Below, in pieces: positions 20,765 through 32,080 of a stretch of DNA of 64,000 bases (the first letter of the stretch is position 1; every line of letters starts with the position of its first letter). The translations under genes and the position numbers were made by a program. Under the pieces are notes generated by a model. That model ran no database searches. It had not been told where the DNA came from and was given only the letters and a program-made list of their open reading frames with translations. Source of the stretch: Apostichopus japonicus (lineage: Eukaryota; Echinodermata; Holothuroidea; Aspidochirotida; Stichopodidae). The stretch covers positions 29,304,611 through 29,368,610 of the forward strand of contig NC_092576.1 in assembly GCF_037975245.1 (NCBI RefSeq). The letters are read 5' to 3'.

Positions 20765-23700
20765 CTGAAAGAAACAAGATTTTTATCGTGTGAAGATTAC
20801 TTTCAGTACAACATTATTAACTCTGCATTACAATTGATTACGTTTTTTATCATATTCTATTTATAAATGTCACACAATCCTGTCGTACAAATATGTCTCC
20901 ATCCGTTCATTCCGGACCTGAGAATTAGCAAAAATCCATTTTTTATAAGCCAATGAGACAAAAATGCTGTGCGCTAGGCATCACAACATGGGACCTTTAA
21001 GATAATTATAAATAACTTACATAATTCCTAATTAAGACCAATTTGATGGTGGCGTCGTTGTACGGGCAGCAAAATTAAATATGTGTCGACTGTCTGCCGG
21101 ACTGACGGGGTATTGACAAACTTCGAACATTGAACTGCTCAGTTGAGACACCCTTCCATTGTACAAAATACATATTTCTTCAATTATTTCATTTTATGTA
21201 CCACCAATGTGTTTTAAGAAGTTAATAATAATATCTAGCTGAAATGTACAAATAGTCCAGTAGTTTGACGTCAAGTGCATCTTATTAAAGTAAACCTCAA
21301 TTAATGATTTATGTAGTTCCTAATAAAAGAAATGATGGATGCGTTTACTTAATTTTTCTGGTAATTATAAGTTTTACGTCCGACCACAATGACGTGTATA
21401 CTTGAAGGAAAAACATTAATTACCTGTTGTGCTAAATGTCGAATCGTTTGAATGGTTGGGCGAGCGGAAGGATCCTCAGAGAAACAATTTTGGAGAAGAT
21501 TATCCCTGGAAAAGAAAAACGTTCATATTTCTGTCTGTTTAATGGATATATGTCATAAAAATTGTAATCATGTTCATGGAACTTTTAATTTGATTAATTA
21601 ATATTGAATATCATGCTTTCAGGTTGTATACAAGGCCATGACGTTCGCGGATAAACTTTCCAGTTGGTGGCGCTTTGCTCACATTTAAATTTTTTCATTT
21701 GTACAATTTAGGTTATTGGTGTATCGTAAGAATGGTGTTGTTGAAGTTGCATACCACTTAGGTTCTATTAAGTGCATCCTAATTAGAAACACTTTGGATT
21801 TTGCCACAACTGCTTCCGCCGTTAATTTTATATTTACTTCTTGAAGTGAACAATGTACGAGTATGTGTGTTTTACCGCATACTCTCGCTCATATAACAAT
21901 ATTGAAAGAGCGTAATATGATAGAAGGGTACCGTTCACCTTTCTTTCCGGGTCCGATTGGATCAGCATTATAAGAAGACCACGTTCAATTGTATACATGG
22001 ACATTTATATTCATTACACTCTCTGTCATATAATAATGAACATCTACAAATATCAGTTGTGTTATAGATATGGCGGATTGTACATTTAACAATTAAGAAC
22101 ACTACTTAAGAACACTTAAAACGAAACAGAAAGTTATGCATTTAATGGCTAATATTTCATTAAGAATCCATTATTCAGCTGTGTCGGTGACTTTGCCTTT
22201 GTAATACAAATTTAAGGTAATTCTTTTGTTGGAAGACTGAATGCATTGCATTGCACTAATCGTGTATGCCTTGGACAAATTAAATCTGGTTATTCTGAAG
22301 TGTTTAATGAATATCGTAGGGAAGATTTTACTCCCAACTGTATTATGTTTATTCCATGTCTATTGATGTTTATCCCATGTTTATTGATGTTCATTCCATG
22401 GAGAACATGCTAACCCCTTTCTTACATATCGATTCAAAATGTTTCTCAATAATTAAACATCACATCATCCTAATTTTGGATGTGTTAATGTTCTTTAAAT
22501 TTACTGGAACGCGATTATTTTTGGCAATAGAGATACAACAGGCGCACATAGCAATTAATTGTGTTGCTATTGTTTTCAGCTTCCAAAAAATAAAAAGACT
22601 AGTTTTTAGCTTTAACGTCACCTTGTTGCACGTAGTATATACATAAGTCTACGTAAGATTCCTTTAATACCTTGTAAGTGGTTGTAATATGACTTTCTAT
22701 GTGAAATAGAGTATGTTTAGATCTGGCATATGTAAACTATAGTACGAATGCTGCTCTAGCTCACCTTAATTGTATTTGTTCATCGTCGTCAAGCGCAAAC
22801 TTGTAGGAATGTTCTAGACGGACTTTGTCATCTTTGAAAGGAAAGCATCCTGTAGGAATATTAGATATACACATATGATCTGTTTTCAACCTGCCTTATG
22901 TAACCACAATACAAGGTGCTATTGGTTGTTAATATATGGTAGTTTAATATATCTGACGTGAAATGAGGATGCTCGACTGCTGGAGGTCACTTTAGTAATA
23001 ACTTACCAGGTGAAATAATTTGCCACATGACAACAGCTGTAGACCAGATATCGCTCGCAGAGGAATATTCGTTCCTTTGTAAGGCTTCAGGCGGAAGATC
23101 ATTCAGACTCATGCTTCCCTTTAAAACGAAACGACACAAAAAGCGATCAGATACCACGAGATAGTCTTTGCTCGTCGTTTCATGCATACTTGAAAATCAT
23201 ACTAAATATGAATCAAGAAATCACACGTGAACAAATTGATGCAACGTCAAACGGGATAGCAAAATATGTACTTACCATTGACTTCTTTATGCGAACAATC
23301 CTTGATGAATCTTCAAGAAGGCAGAAGTTGTACAGTTTACCCTTTCCATTTTCGCACACCAAAATCTTCTTAGTTGAGAAACCAGGGTGTACAAACTAGT
23401 AAAAAACAGGTAAAACGTATTGTTATGAATTTATTTTGGATAGAATCGTTTTCCTGCTTTTGAAAGACAAGGCAAATTTGAACTTTTCCACTTATTTGCC
23501 GCCAATTTTTCAGCTACATCCTTCTCATTTATATCTGTTAGTAAGTAGTTAAACCTTTTATCAAAGTATCGTGTAAATCTTACTTTCTGAAACTTACCCC
23601 AAACGCGTGGATAACTTCGATTCCTCTTGCAATATCAAGCAAAACATCCAATACTCTCTTTTTAGTATACGAATGAAACTGATTCATGAGCAGTGTTTCA

Positions 23701-26700
23701 AGCGTGTCGCAAACCAAGTGCTCGCTGATCAAATACAGACATGCTAGAAGAAAATAGATGCTGGTAGTTTGTAGCAATGCTTGTGATATTTATGTTCAAA
23801 GATACAGGTGGAGAATTTCTACAAATCTTCGTGTTTAGGCTTTACGATTGGGAGAAATTAAATATAAAATACACTGAAGAGCTAAATTTAATTTGATTAT
23901 GACAGCAGGATAAGAATGACCGTTAAGACGTTCATTCATGATAAAGTAGAGAATGAAAATACAATTGAAAAAAAAAACTATGGTACATGAGATGTGTAAA
24001 AAATATATTGTTATTTAATTTCACCATTTCACAGTGAGATCCTTACCTTGATCGATACAAATACCCTCAATCTTTACCAAGTACTCGGAATCGGGTAGTT
24101 CCAGAATCCGTTTGACAAAGACATTCCAGGTGATATCCTTTGATCTAAACACGATATCTGTAGAGACGATTGTGAATGAATGGAAGAAAGTCAAAACGAA
24201 GAATGCAGGACAACTGAAAGAAATTAACAAGAGACGGAAAATTATTGTCACGTGCTAAGTGTGTCCCCTTCGGCCTTTTGGCAGAGATTGTGTCTAGCAT
24301 CTGTTCGTTCAGGTGCACATTTAGCAGCGGAGTATTCGGGCAAGATTATGTGCAGTACCTATTCCCTCACTTATGGACCCTTGAAAAGTCGCTTGTTCTT
24401 AAACCGTCATGATGACACATTAACAGTGTGAAGATCCGAGCTAGCTGCTTGGCCTGCGGGCCCAGCCTTACCTTAAGGGGATGTTTCTTTTAAAAACGAA
24501 GGAATATCTACCTGTTACCGTAGATATGACAACGCATCTTTGAACGTCATGTGAGACTTCTATGGTCCCCATCCACTTGTTATATATAGGTCCATTTTTC
24601 ATGTCAAGAATCAGACACATATTTTGCCTCTGATATATTCTACCTCCCTTGACCTTTTCGTGAAGTTCTGAGTAATAAACTGTGAATAGAAGTAATAAAT
24701 CAAAACATTACTGTCAACATGATAAAACCTTATCATACGAAAGTCGCAAGAAAGCATGATTAACGAGAGTTTACCATTCTCTCTTTACCGTTCAATAGCT
24801 ATGACAAAAGTTAGAGGCGTTTAATGTTTTCGTTTAAAACGTGATAATATATTGTGTGCATGGAAAACGTACATGAAGTTAGCATAGACAGTAGACCAGT
24901 ATCAATATTGCTAGGTAGACCGTTCCAGTAGATCTTAGTGGCAAGTATTATAACTTCACGTTGGGCATTTGGAGACTGGTTGGCCTGCGATGGGCCGCCA
25001 GTTTGTCCTTTTTTATAGAGTTTTCATGTTTGGTTCGACGTGAGGCTGGGGTGGTTCAGGATAGTGGTTGTAAAATAATCGTTGCTGATATTTTAGTTTC
25101 TCTGCGGGTAGTGTTTGGTTTGTTATGCCGTCTAGGCTCAACTTGGCGGATCACACAAGGAGCACTTTATGGCTCTTCAAAGTAGCTAACATATCGTTTC
25201 GTTTCGTTTATTTCACTTTTTTTCTTTTTTACAATTACATTCACAATAATGTATAATACCAATGTCAAAGAAAGCAAAAAAAGCATGGAAAATCTGAAAA
25301 AGCTACGCTTGTACACTCATAAAGTGCAGATTCACCGTGAACAAATTAAATACAATACGCTAACTACACCCCCCCCCCTCCCCACTTCCCAAACGGGAAG
25401 CACAAGTAGCATTACTAAATGTAATAACTTTAACGCATATATCACAAATCATTGTTTAACAAATATAGCTTCAGTTGCTTTATGAATATTGATAAGGTTG
25501 GTGATTTTTTAAGTTTGGGTTCGAGAGTATTCCAAAATGTGGCACCAGTAAATCTTACAGACTTAGTATTTAAAACTAATCGTGGGTAATCCAAATGAAT
25601 GGCAGTTGAGTGTCTAGTGTTATAACTATATAAGCAGAGTTTTAATTGTTCATATTTCTGTCCGGAATTAGGAGTCAAATTTCATTTCAAGAATGAGAGC
25701 GAAAGTCACCAAGTTTTATATTACCCCGTGCACTTTCAAATTTGATTGAGAAGAAATTGATCTCTTGCTATCTTGTTTCGACTAATACGTCATTGATTTG
25801 GGAAAAAATTGAAAAATTTGAAAAAAACCCTGAAAATGACAACGAGCATAAAGTTTCAAGTTATTCACCATGTTCGTCCGCTGGCATGGTAGCAAGCTCA
25901 CTCGATGAAAAGTTTTCGGGAATCTTTGGCAACTGCATCCTATGTAATGAGATGTTTAAAATGTTAATTAGTTCAACATAATCCACAAATAATCAATGAA
26001 AACTAGGGTGACACTAATCTCCATAACAAATTGAACGTTTTCAATTCCAACAGCTCTTTTCTTAATTTAATTTCATCTACAAAACTTTATGCACAATTAT
26101 TTCCAAAAAGGTACAAGTTTTGTACTGAGTAGTATTTATATACACCTTTTCTCAGCTCACTAATTATCGTACAAATGAAAGAATGCATGATGAAGCTATC
26201 CGACGCTGCGGGGGTGGACGTACTTGTAGTCCTGTAAATACTTACTCCATGATTCTCGTACTGCTACTTTCCGTACCTAAATATAAAAAAAAACATATTT
26301 AACATTGCAGTTAGTATGCGTAGTAAATCTAATATTCAAGATTAATGGTGTATATGTGTTACGAAAGTAATTCAATGGTGAATTTGAATTGTTGAAATAG
26401 GAAGTAAAATATTAGAAAAATGAGGTGTCAAGTTTGCTTGCTTACTATTAAACGAGAAAATGTAATTATGAAGTAATCACATAGACAACATCAAAAGCAG
26501 CTCACAGCAGTTCAAGTGTTCATTAGTTACCCACTCACTCAAGAAGAAAATGCAATATCTTGACTTACCTGCGTCGGAAGACCGAATGCTTTCACCAACA
26601 AAACTTTCTCTATATTTCGCTTCACCTTTTACTGCATCTTCAGTTAGCTTTACCCTTTTATGACAGATGAGAATTAAGCAAACCCATTAGCTTTGCGGTT

Positions 26701-29700
26701 ACGAAAACGAAGACTCAGAGGAGTAATATATCGTCGTCTAATACTTTCTAATAAACATGTTAATGTTACCTATACTGCTTTTTATGAAAGTAACATACAT
26801 AACACTTCATAGTTTATGTTATCATTTGTGCATGATGGTTGTTGGATTAGAAAAAATGTTTCTTATGCTACATGGTATGCATATTAGCTCTACGAAACCA
26901 TAACAAACGTTAACAAAAGATACATAATATCTTATATGTAAGGGGAAAAGTGAATTGAATCAACTGCAGTTCTTCTTTAACAACGAAGGATATATTTGGT
27001 CAGCGAAACATGCACCAGCCGGAAGCAGAAGCATATGTATAATTTATAAATGGGATACTCACTGTGGATCTGTCGGAGAGCCTTGAAAGAAAAGAATTGA
27101 AGGGGCAAAAAGACAAATAACTACTCCATATATAAGTAGCATTGAAAGCGAAAAGCAAACGTAGAGCAGGTCTAAATAACATTATAACGAGGACGGCTAC
27201 AGCTGGTGAAAGCATGTACCTTTACGATTATCATCGAATAAATAACCACGTAATCTGGCGTCTATTGTTGACAGGGTACATGAAATATTTATACATATTT
27301 CATCCTGGCACGCTCCCGTCACAGTTATATCTGTTATAAAGCACACTAGTGTAATTAACATCTTCAATGTGTGTTTAAACCATGGGCCATGGTATGTCTA
27401 GAAACAACGTTTTCCCCGCCGAAATCGAATGTAATCATTTTAACTGATCCTTTCTAGATTGATTGTATAATTTCAAAAGACGTATAAAGATTAGTTTCTT
27501 ATGTAAGACCCAACAGACCGATGTTTACGTCGTCATCTTCACTTAGGGCGTCTTCCTTATCTTTTCCAGTTTTGCATCCACCGGATACATTACTATGGCT
27601 GTTACTGTGTGTGGAGAGATACAATATTACAATATATGTGTTTGTTTCAGTATGAAAAAATAATGTTAAATTACTCGACCATTAATGATCAATTATTTAA
27701 GTAAAATACGTTGTAATCCTAATGAATAAATTCATAAAATCAGTCCTTCGAAATAGGACTTTAGGCCACCAGAAACACAGATATTTTAAGAAACCATACT
27801 TTTTTCTTTTTCTATGTAAGAGTTAAGGCTGGTAATGCTTAACATGTATCATAAAAAATAAGGTTTTAACTCACATAGTCGACAAATGACGAGATGTGAT
27901 GACTATAAACCAAAGAAAAGAGGAATAGAGTGACAGCTTGGTATTTCATACACGGTCATGTGACGATACATATAACACGATTGACTTTATGAGGCCATCA
28001 ACTTAACCTAAATATCTAGTCACATTACGTAGAAAGATAATTATGATAGTTGTGCTATCCTAATAATAGATGAAATGTTATTATGAAAGATGAAGATCGG
28101 TTCAAATCAAATTATTTTCTAACATTTTCTAACAAAAGTCAAAAAGGGTGTTTGGTATATCAAAACAACACAGTAAACACGAATAGCTGACAATACAAAG
28201 ACGAAAGGTTGTTTATCAAAAAGAAAACACGTAAGCGTAGAAAAATAAGTAATGGTGAAAGAATCGTAATTAAGATCTTAAAACTATATGACCTTTCACA
28301 AAATAGGATGTATGGTTGCTTTGGAAGCGCCTGAGAGTATTAGCTCAGCCAATACTTAAATGGAATTTACGCCAAATATACCAGTGTTAGTTCTTTGGTA
28401 ACAATCTAACCATAGATTGATGTGTATTGTGTTACTGAGGAGCGACATTATTGTGAGTTTTCACAGAATACTCCGGGATAGAATAATTTGGTGGAAGGAT
28501 AACACGGGATACAGCACAAGGATGTTACTGCGATAATTGAACAGTGCAATCAGGCAAATGTGTATGAATATCCTCTACAGTCAATCTAAAGCTTACTTAT
28601 TGAATACGACTTATTGGGTTTTAAGATTGCTATGTACATTTTTCACTGTAGCAACAAAGACATGCTTACATTTTAGACATTGTTCACTATTTTTCTCAAC
28701 AGTGATGCCACATTTCACTTCATGTCTGGAAATTTTGATTGAAATTAGATTGTATTACTATATGACGTACCGCATTTAATCTTGTAGGCGATCCCTGTGA
28801 GTGCTCCAATACATACTAAGATAGAAATGAAAATGATGATTGTCACCAAGACACCGTTGTTACGAGGTATCCATTCACCTGTATGAAAAAAACAAGATTT
28901 TACACAATTTATTATTGTTAAGTTCACTACAATTGCCATTAATATGCTACATAATTAGTCAGCATCGCCACGTACTGAACCTTTGTTAGGGAAACATTAC
29001 TCCTGCCCAAAGTTGTTAGATATGACACTGGGAAAAACACAGGTAATATACTACAATCAGAAACTGAAGAAGGGACATTACAAACATCACAAGAATGGAT
29101 AACCTTGTTGTATTTCACAACCTCAGGTCCCGAGTTTGAGTCACTCCAAGATTAATGTATGTCTTCCAGTTCCAGAGTTGTTGACAATTGACAAGTCATA
29201 ATCATGGACGCTAAATATGAATTTAAGAGACTGACTTCGGTCAGCTTGCGGCTTTGATTAGCCAATGATGTCTTTTTCGCGAGTTCCTGCTTGCAAGAGG
29301 ATCTAAAATATATCCATACATAACTACCAATTTATTCACGTGCAAGCAGGCATGTAAGAGTTGCACAGCAATTATCAAGTGCAAATATAAAATACCTTAA
29401 CACTTTAAAACATAACGAACAATTTTCATACCTGAAAAGGAAAGCATCACGTGATATAATTCTTCGCCGGTACGGTTGTTAACGCACGTTAAGTTTGCGT
29501 ACCTTCCATTCGTTGTGAATTGTAACTCTGTCGATGAGGTAACAGTCCCATCCGCGTTATGGATGATATGGGATGTTTCCTCCACATCTGAGAGCTCCAC
29601 GTGTGTTATCCATTTCAAATTAACATATATTCGTGCATTGAACGCTCTACAGAGGACCCTGGTTCCTGTTCCCGTCGGTAATGTCATGTGAGGTGAATAT

Positions 29701-32080
29701 TTGCGGTCATTGATTGTAACATCAATTGTAGGGTAAGCTTATTGGGGAGAAAACATGTAGGTAATTTAATACTATCGTATGTGCCAATAAAACCATTTGC
29801 AATGTTCAAGTTTATATAACATACTCTTCGTATGAAACTAGACCCAAATAATACATCTATATTTAACTTTGAATGTAAATTTATGTTTTCATTAGCATGG
29901 CTGAAACTCTGTCCTTATATTTTAGTGATGGTGCACACTACAACTGCAACATGTCTGTTGCCAAAATATACAACATAATAGAATAAAAATGGATAAGAAG
30001 GTGTTTTAAGACCTAACGAACCAATTCATTCGTGGAAGAAATTCACTTGGTTTTGTCCTACATTTTACGTTGGGTTGGGTGCCAGCTAATCTTCTCAGAT
30101 TTCCTTTGCTTGTGGGTAGACAGAGCAGTGTTCGATGTAGAACGTTGCCTGTATTCGATGATTAAATAACACCAACGAACAATACATTTACTATGTCTAA
30201 GTTGCGACTGTAAAATTGCTGGTAACATTCAAGTTGGCGCATAACATACCGTGCATTATATGTGTTGCCCTGAGCACCTCGGAGTAATTTATGACTCTGT
30301 CAACGATGACATAACATTGACCACATATATGAGAAACTTGCGACTACATTACCTCTATTGGTGTAACCTTCAGCCAAATCTGGAGTGCTATCTGTCGTTT
30401 CTGATACGGTTGGACTTTCACCGGTGCGACCTGTTAATGACAGATTAGCAGAAAATATTGCTACTTCTTTTTTAAACCAAGCACGAAGTCGAGGCATGTT
30501 CGATACATTGATTAATAGCTATTAGTCTTAGCTATCGTTGGAAAATTGGATAAAACAGTTAAAACAATTAAAAGATCATTAAATACGTACGGAAATACAT
30601 TCGTAGGCCACCATTTCTTTAGCCCCATGTTGTAAAATACGTTGTTTGGATTTAGTTTTGCATGTCACATACAATAACATATAATTGCAATGGTCTGGCG
30701 AGATCAAGTTCTTATCTCCGTTTAGTAATTAGTGGAAAAACATATAAGAAATTCCTTCCGTAAATCGTTGACATAATTCCGACTATTTCAATACTCTTAC
30801 TCATTATGAAAAAGGGGAAGTTTTGTGACATACCGATAAATTTCAGACGTACAGTTTGCTGTTGCTTCAAATTGTCGTGCGGATAACTGCTTACGCAGCT
30901 CACGTTGGAGGATGCAATCCAGTCTCCTGATCCATACGTTTTCATACTTAACGACAATACCGACTTCGTGTTGAATGTGTACTTTTTGTCACTTTTGGAC
31001 ACCAACTGCTCGCTGTATGAATCATCCAATACGTTGTCGTTAGATAACCAGGTAAGATTTACCGCGGGTTTGGCACCATACGCAAGGCAACTCAGAGTTA
31101 TATACCCGGTGTTTGATGTAATAATTATTACATCTGATGTATTCATTCCTTGGTAGCTGATAGATAAAGTTGGTTTTACTGTAAAAGAAAGAGACAATGC
31201 ACAATACAATAAAATTAACTTCGTTACTTTCTAACCTATGTGTTTCTTTTGACTGTGTGGTGAGATCTAATTTCGAAATGTACGTACACTAATTTTGCAC
31301 TTCATCGATGCTTAAGTCAAACCCAAAACAACCTAAACGTATAACGAATGGGTTATAAAACTAAAATAAAATATACTGACATGAAAAGCAACTGACTTAA
31401 ATTTACTTAGAAGACATTTTACGATGTTTAACACATTTACGGAACATTACCGTCTAACATGCGGTTAGCTGCGACATATTCATTTCACATTTATTTATAG
31501 AGATGCCATTAGGATAAAACAAACTTACTCACATGAAATATGCTAGCATACAATATATTTTGTAATGTGTTTCTCAATCTGTCTAGATTTTACTGTGGAA
31601 TTGACACTTTAAAATAACGAATCTTGTAGGATGCATGTTTCACTAGTGCGATCTGTTGAGACAATAGTAAATTAAATCCGTTTTTGTCTATATACAATGA
31701 TTTAAATGTATTTCTTAAGGACTTTCATGAAATAAACGTTTGCAAACCTTGGACGGTAATCTGGTAAACCATATGGTTACTTCCACGGGTACAGGTATAT
31801 TGTCCCTCGTGATACATAGTAGCCGTCTGGATAAACAAAGAGTAGTTACCGAATAGCACGGTGGTGTCTCGAGGCAAATTACCAACATTTACGTTTCCGT
31901 ATAAAGGACATCCTTTTCGTGTTCCCAGGTGCTCTTGCCATCGTCTTCAAAGCAATTGAGCAAAAGGGAATCATTCAGCTCAACGTATTTGCTGATAACT
32001 TGGGCAGCATTGTACAAGGTATCCGATAACTGGTGTAACATTAAGATTGACCAAAATGCTATAATCTTTTCTCTATCCAT
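20651..32080 (-). CDS. Receptor D: Ig-domain transmembrane receptor with tyrosine-kinase-like pseudokinase (gene span, spliced)
   Basis: Seventeen exons on the minus strand: 31748-32080, 30834-31178, 30353-30430, 29432-29737, 28771-28878, 27063-27081, 26569-26654, 26246-26276, 25869-25939, 24512-24679, 24047-24157, 23598-23743, 23276-23395, 23007-23118, 22765-22849, 21424-21505 and 20651-20764. All junctions from the second exon to the stop are in phase. The total is 2,315 nt, one base short of 772 codons, and the missing base maps to a frameshift inside exon 1. Order: signal peptide and V-like domain, Ig domain, hinge, Ig domain, transmembrane helix, juxtamembrane segment, kinase-like domain, tail with YVPM. 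The HRD and DFG motifs are lost, so it is probably a scaffold rather than an enzyme. Confidence 0.75.
21424..21505 (-). CDS. Receptor D kinase-like domain: final helix
   Basis: 27 codons, phase 2 to 0, encoding NLLQNCFSEDPSARPTIQTI. The C-x-x-x-D/E-P-x-x-R-P-T pattern is the diagnostic last helix of tyrosine-kinase domains, with the conserved Arg present. Acceptor TTTTCCAG is strong. Confidence 0.8.
22765..22849 (-). CDS. Receptor D kinase-like domain: C-lobe exon after the APE region
   Basis: 85 nt, phase 1 to 2, encoding GCFPFKDDKVRLEHSYKF and an acidic stretch. Its position between the DIWS-containing exon and the final helix matches the G/H-helix segment of kinase domains. No single residue is diagnostic; the call rests on phase and order. 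Confidence 0.65.
23007..23118 (-). CDS. Receptor D kinase-like domain: APE and F-helix exon
   Basis: 112 nt, phase 0 to 1. SLNDLPPEALQRNEYSSASD contains PPEAL in place of APE, followed by DIWSTAVVMWQI, the classic F-helix motif (DVWSFG in typical tyrosine kinases), with its Asp and Trp conserved. This exon alone identifies a kinase fold. Confidence 0.82.
23276..23395 (-). CDS. Receptor D kinase-like domain: degenerate catalytic loop
   Basis: 40 codons, phase 0 at both ends. Where active tyrosine kinases have HRDLAARNVLV, this has HPGFSTKKILV: the catalytic Asp is Gly and the metal-binding Asn is Lys. Where DFG is expected, it reads KLYNFCLLED, so the Mg-binding Asp is Asn and the Gly is Cys. 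The reading frame is clean and the splice sites are good (CTAG acceptor, GTAAGT donor), so these are substitutions in a maintained protein. Confidence 0.78.
23598..23743 (-). CDS. Receptor D kinase-like domain: D/E-helix exon
   Basis: 146 nt, phase 1 to 0. LISEHLVCDTLETLL corresponds to the hinge and D helix, and KRVLDVLLDIARGIEVIHAF to the E helix that leads into the catalytic loop of the next exon. The acceptor TTCTTCTAG is strong. Confidence 0.75.
24047..24157 (-). CDS. Receptor D kinase-like domain: beta3/alphaC exon
   Basis: 37 codons, phase 1 at both ends. ITWNVFVKRILELPDSEYL is consistent with the beta3 strand, whose Lys in FVKRI may be the ATP-anchoring residue, followed by LVKIEGICID for beta4. 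No clear alphaC Glu is identified. Confidence 0.65.
24512..24679 (-). CDS. Receptor D exon at the start of the kinase-like domain
   Basis: 56 codons, phase 1 at both ends. YYSELHEKVKGGRIYQRQ, then NMCLILDMKNGPIYNKWMG. By order it supplies the first beta strands of the N-lobe, but no G-x-G-x-x-G nucleotide loop is visible, another sign of a pseudokinase. Confidence 0.62.
25195..25680 (-). mobile_element. 5'-truncated non-LTR retrotransposon (CR1/Jockey-like) in a receptor D intron
   Basis: A minus-strand open frame at 25442-25678 matches the C-terminal end of LINE reverse transcriptases: YNTRHSTAIHLDYPRL, then VRFTGATFWNTL and LSIFIKQLKLYLLNN. It is followed by a 3' UTR with a C/T-rich tract and ends near 25195-25215 in a short AAACG-type tandem tail, as in CR1/Jockey-like elements. 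Everything upstream of the RT C-terminus is missing, as expected for 5' truncation. Confidence 0.75.
25869..25939 (-). CDS. Receptor D juxtamembrane exon 4
   Basis: 71 nt, phase 2 to 1, encoding MQLPKIPENFSSSELATMP and then ADEH. Acceptor ACATAG and donor GTGAAT. The phases on both sides match the neighbours. It leads into the kinase-like domain. Confidence 0.6.
26246..26276 (-). CDS. Receptor D juxtamembrane micro-exon 3
   Basis: 31 nt, phase 1 to 2, encoding TESSSTRIM. Acceptor ATTAG, donor GTAAGT. It is short but is needed to keep phase between its neighbours. Confidence 0.55.
26569..26654 (-). CDS. Receptor D juxtamembrane exon 2
   Basis: 86 nt, phase 2 to 1, encoding VKLTEDAVKGEAKYRESF and then VGESIRSSDA. 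Donor GTAAGT. The segment is hydrophilic and contains a single Tyr; no known domain. Confidence 0.6.
27063..27081 (-). CDS. Receptor D 19-nt juxtamembrane micro-exon
   Basis: Acceptor TTTCAAG, donor GTGAGT, phase 1 to 2, encoding SPTDP with split codons at both ends. It is the only piece I found that joins the transmembrane exon (phase 1 exit) to exon 26569-26654 (phase 2 entry). Confidence 0.5.
27499..27604 (-). CDS. Candidate alternative terminal exon of receptor D
   Basis: After a CACACAG acceptor, an acidic frame with GKDKEDALSEDDDVNIGLL runs to TAA at 27499. Its phase (2) does not fit direct splicing from the transmembrane exon (phase 1), so a linking exon would be needed. If used, it would give a receptor without the kinase-like domain. 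It may not be an exon. Confidence 0.25.
28771..28878 (-). CDS. Receptor D transmembrane exon
   Basis: 36 codons, phase 1 at both ends. After GEWIPRNNG comes a hydrophobic helix (VLVTIIIFISILVCIGALTG) and a basic YKIKC anchor. It occupies the same place, with the same phases, as exons 14100-14249 and 43674-43802 of receptors B and C. Confidence 0.8.
29432..29737 (-). CDS. Receptor D membrane-proximal Ig-like domain
   Basis: 102 codons, phase 1 at both ends. RVLCRAFN (B-strand Cys), VNLKWITH (core Trp) and YANLTCVNN (F-strand Cys) define a canonical Ig pattern. The ADGTVTSSTEL segment resembles ADGTFDVSIKG at the same place in receptor B's last Ig domain. Confidence 0.72.
30353..30430 (-). CDS. 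Receptor D hinge exon
   Basis: 26 codons, phase 1 at both ends, rich in Thr, Ser, Glu and Pro (RTGESPTVSETTDSTPDL). Probably an extended, O-glycosylated spacer between Ig domains. Acceptor TTAACAG, donor GTAATG. Confidence 0.6.
30834..31178 (-). CDS. Receptor D second Ig-like domain
   Basis: 115 codons, phase 1 at both ends. It opens VKPTLSISYQG, then ITLSCLAYGAKPAVNLTW (Cys and Trp of the Ig core) and SSNVSCVSS (F-strand Cys). GAKPAVNLTW closely resembles GIRPAVDLEW of receptor B, showing a common ectodomain origin. The receptor-D version lacks the extra N-terminal Cys pair. Confidence 0.77.
31748..32080 (-). pseudogene. Receptor D first exon: signal peptide and V-like domain, with frameshift
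   Basis: ATG at 32078-32080 opens MDREKIIAFWSILMLHQL, a plausible signal peptide, then LLLNCFEDD and STWEHEK. The frame reaches a stop just after KDVLYTET, but the same exon continues in another frame with LPRDTTVLFGNYSLF and the canonical HEGQYTC, then a phase-1 donor. Exon length is 333 nt where 334 would restore phase, so one base appears to be missing near 31880-31915. It could be an inactivating mutation, a polymorphism or an assembly error; the rest of the gene is intact. Confidence 0.6.
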
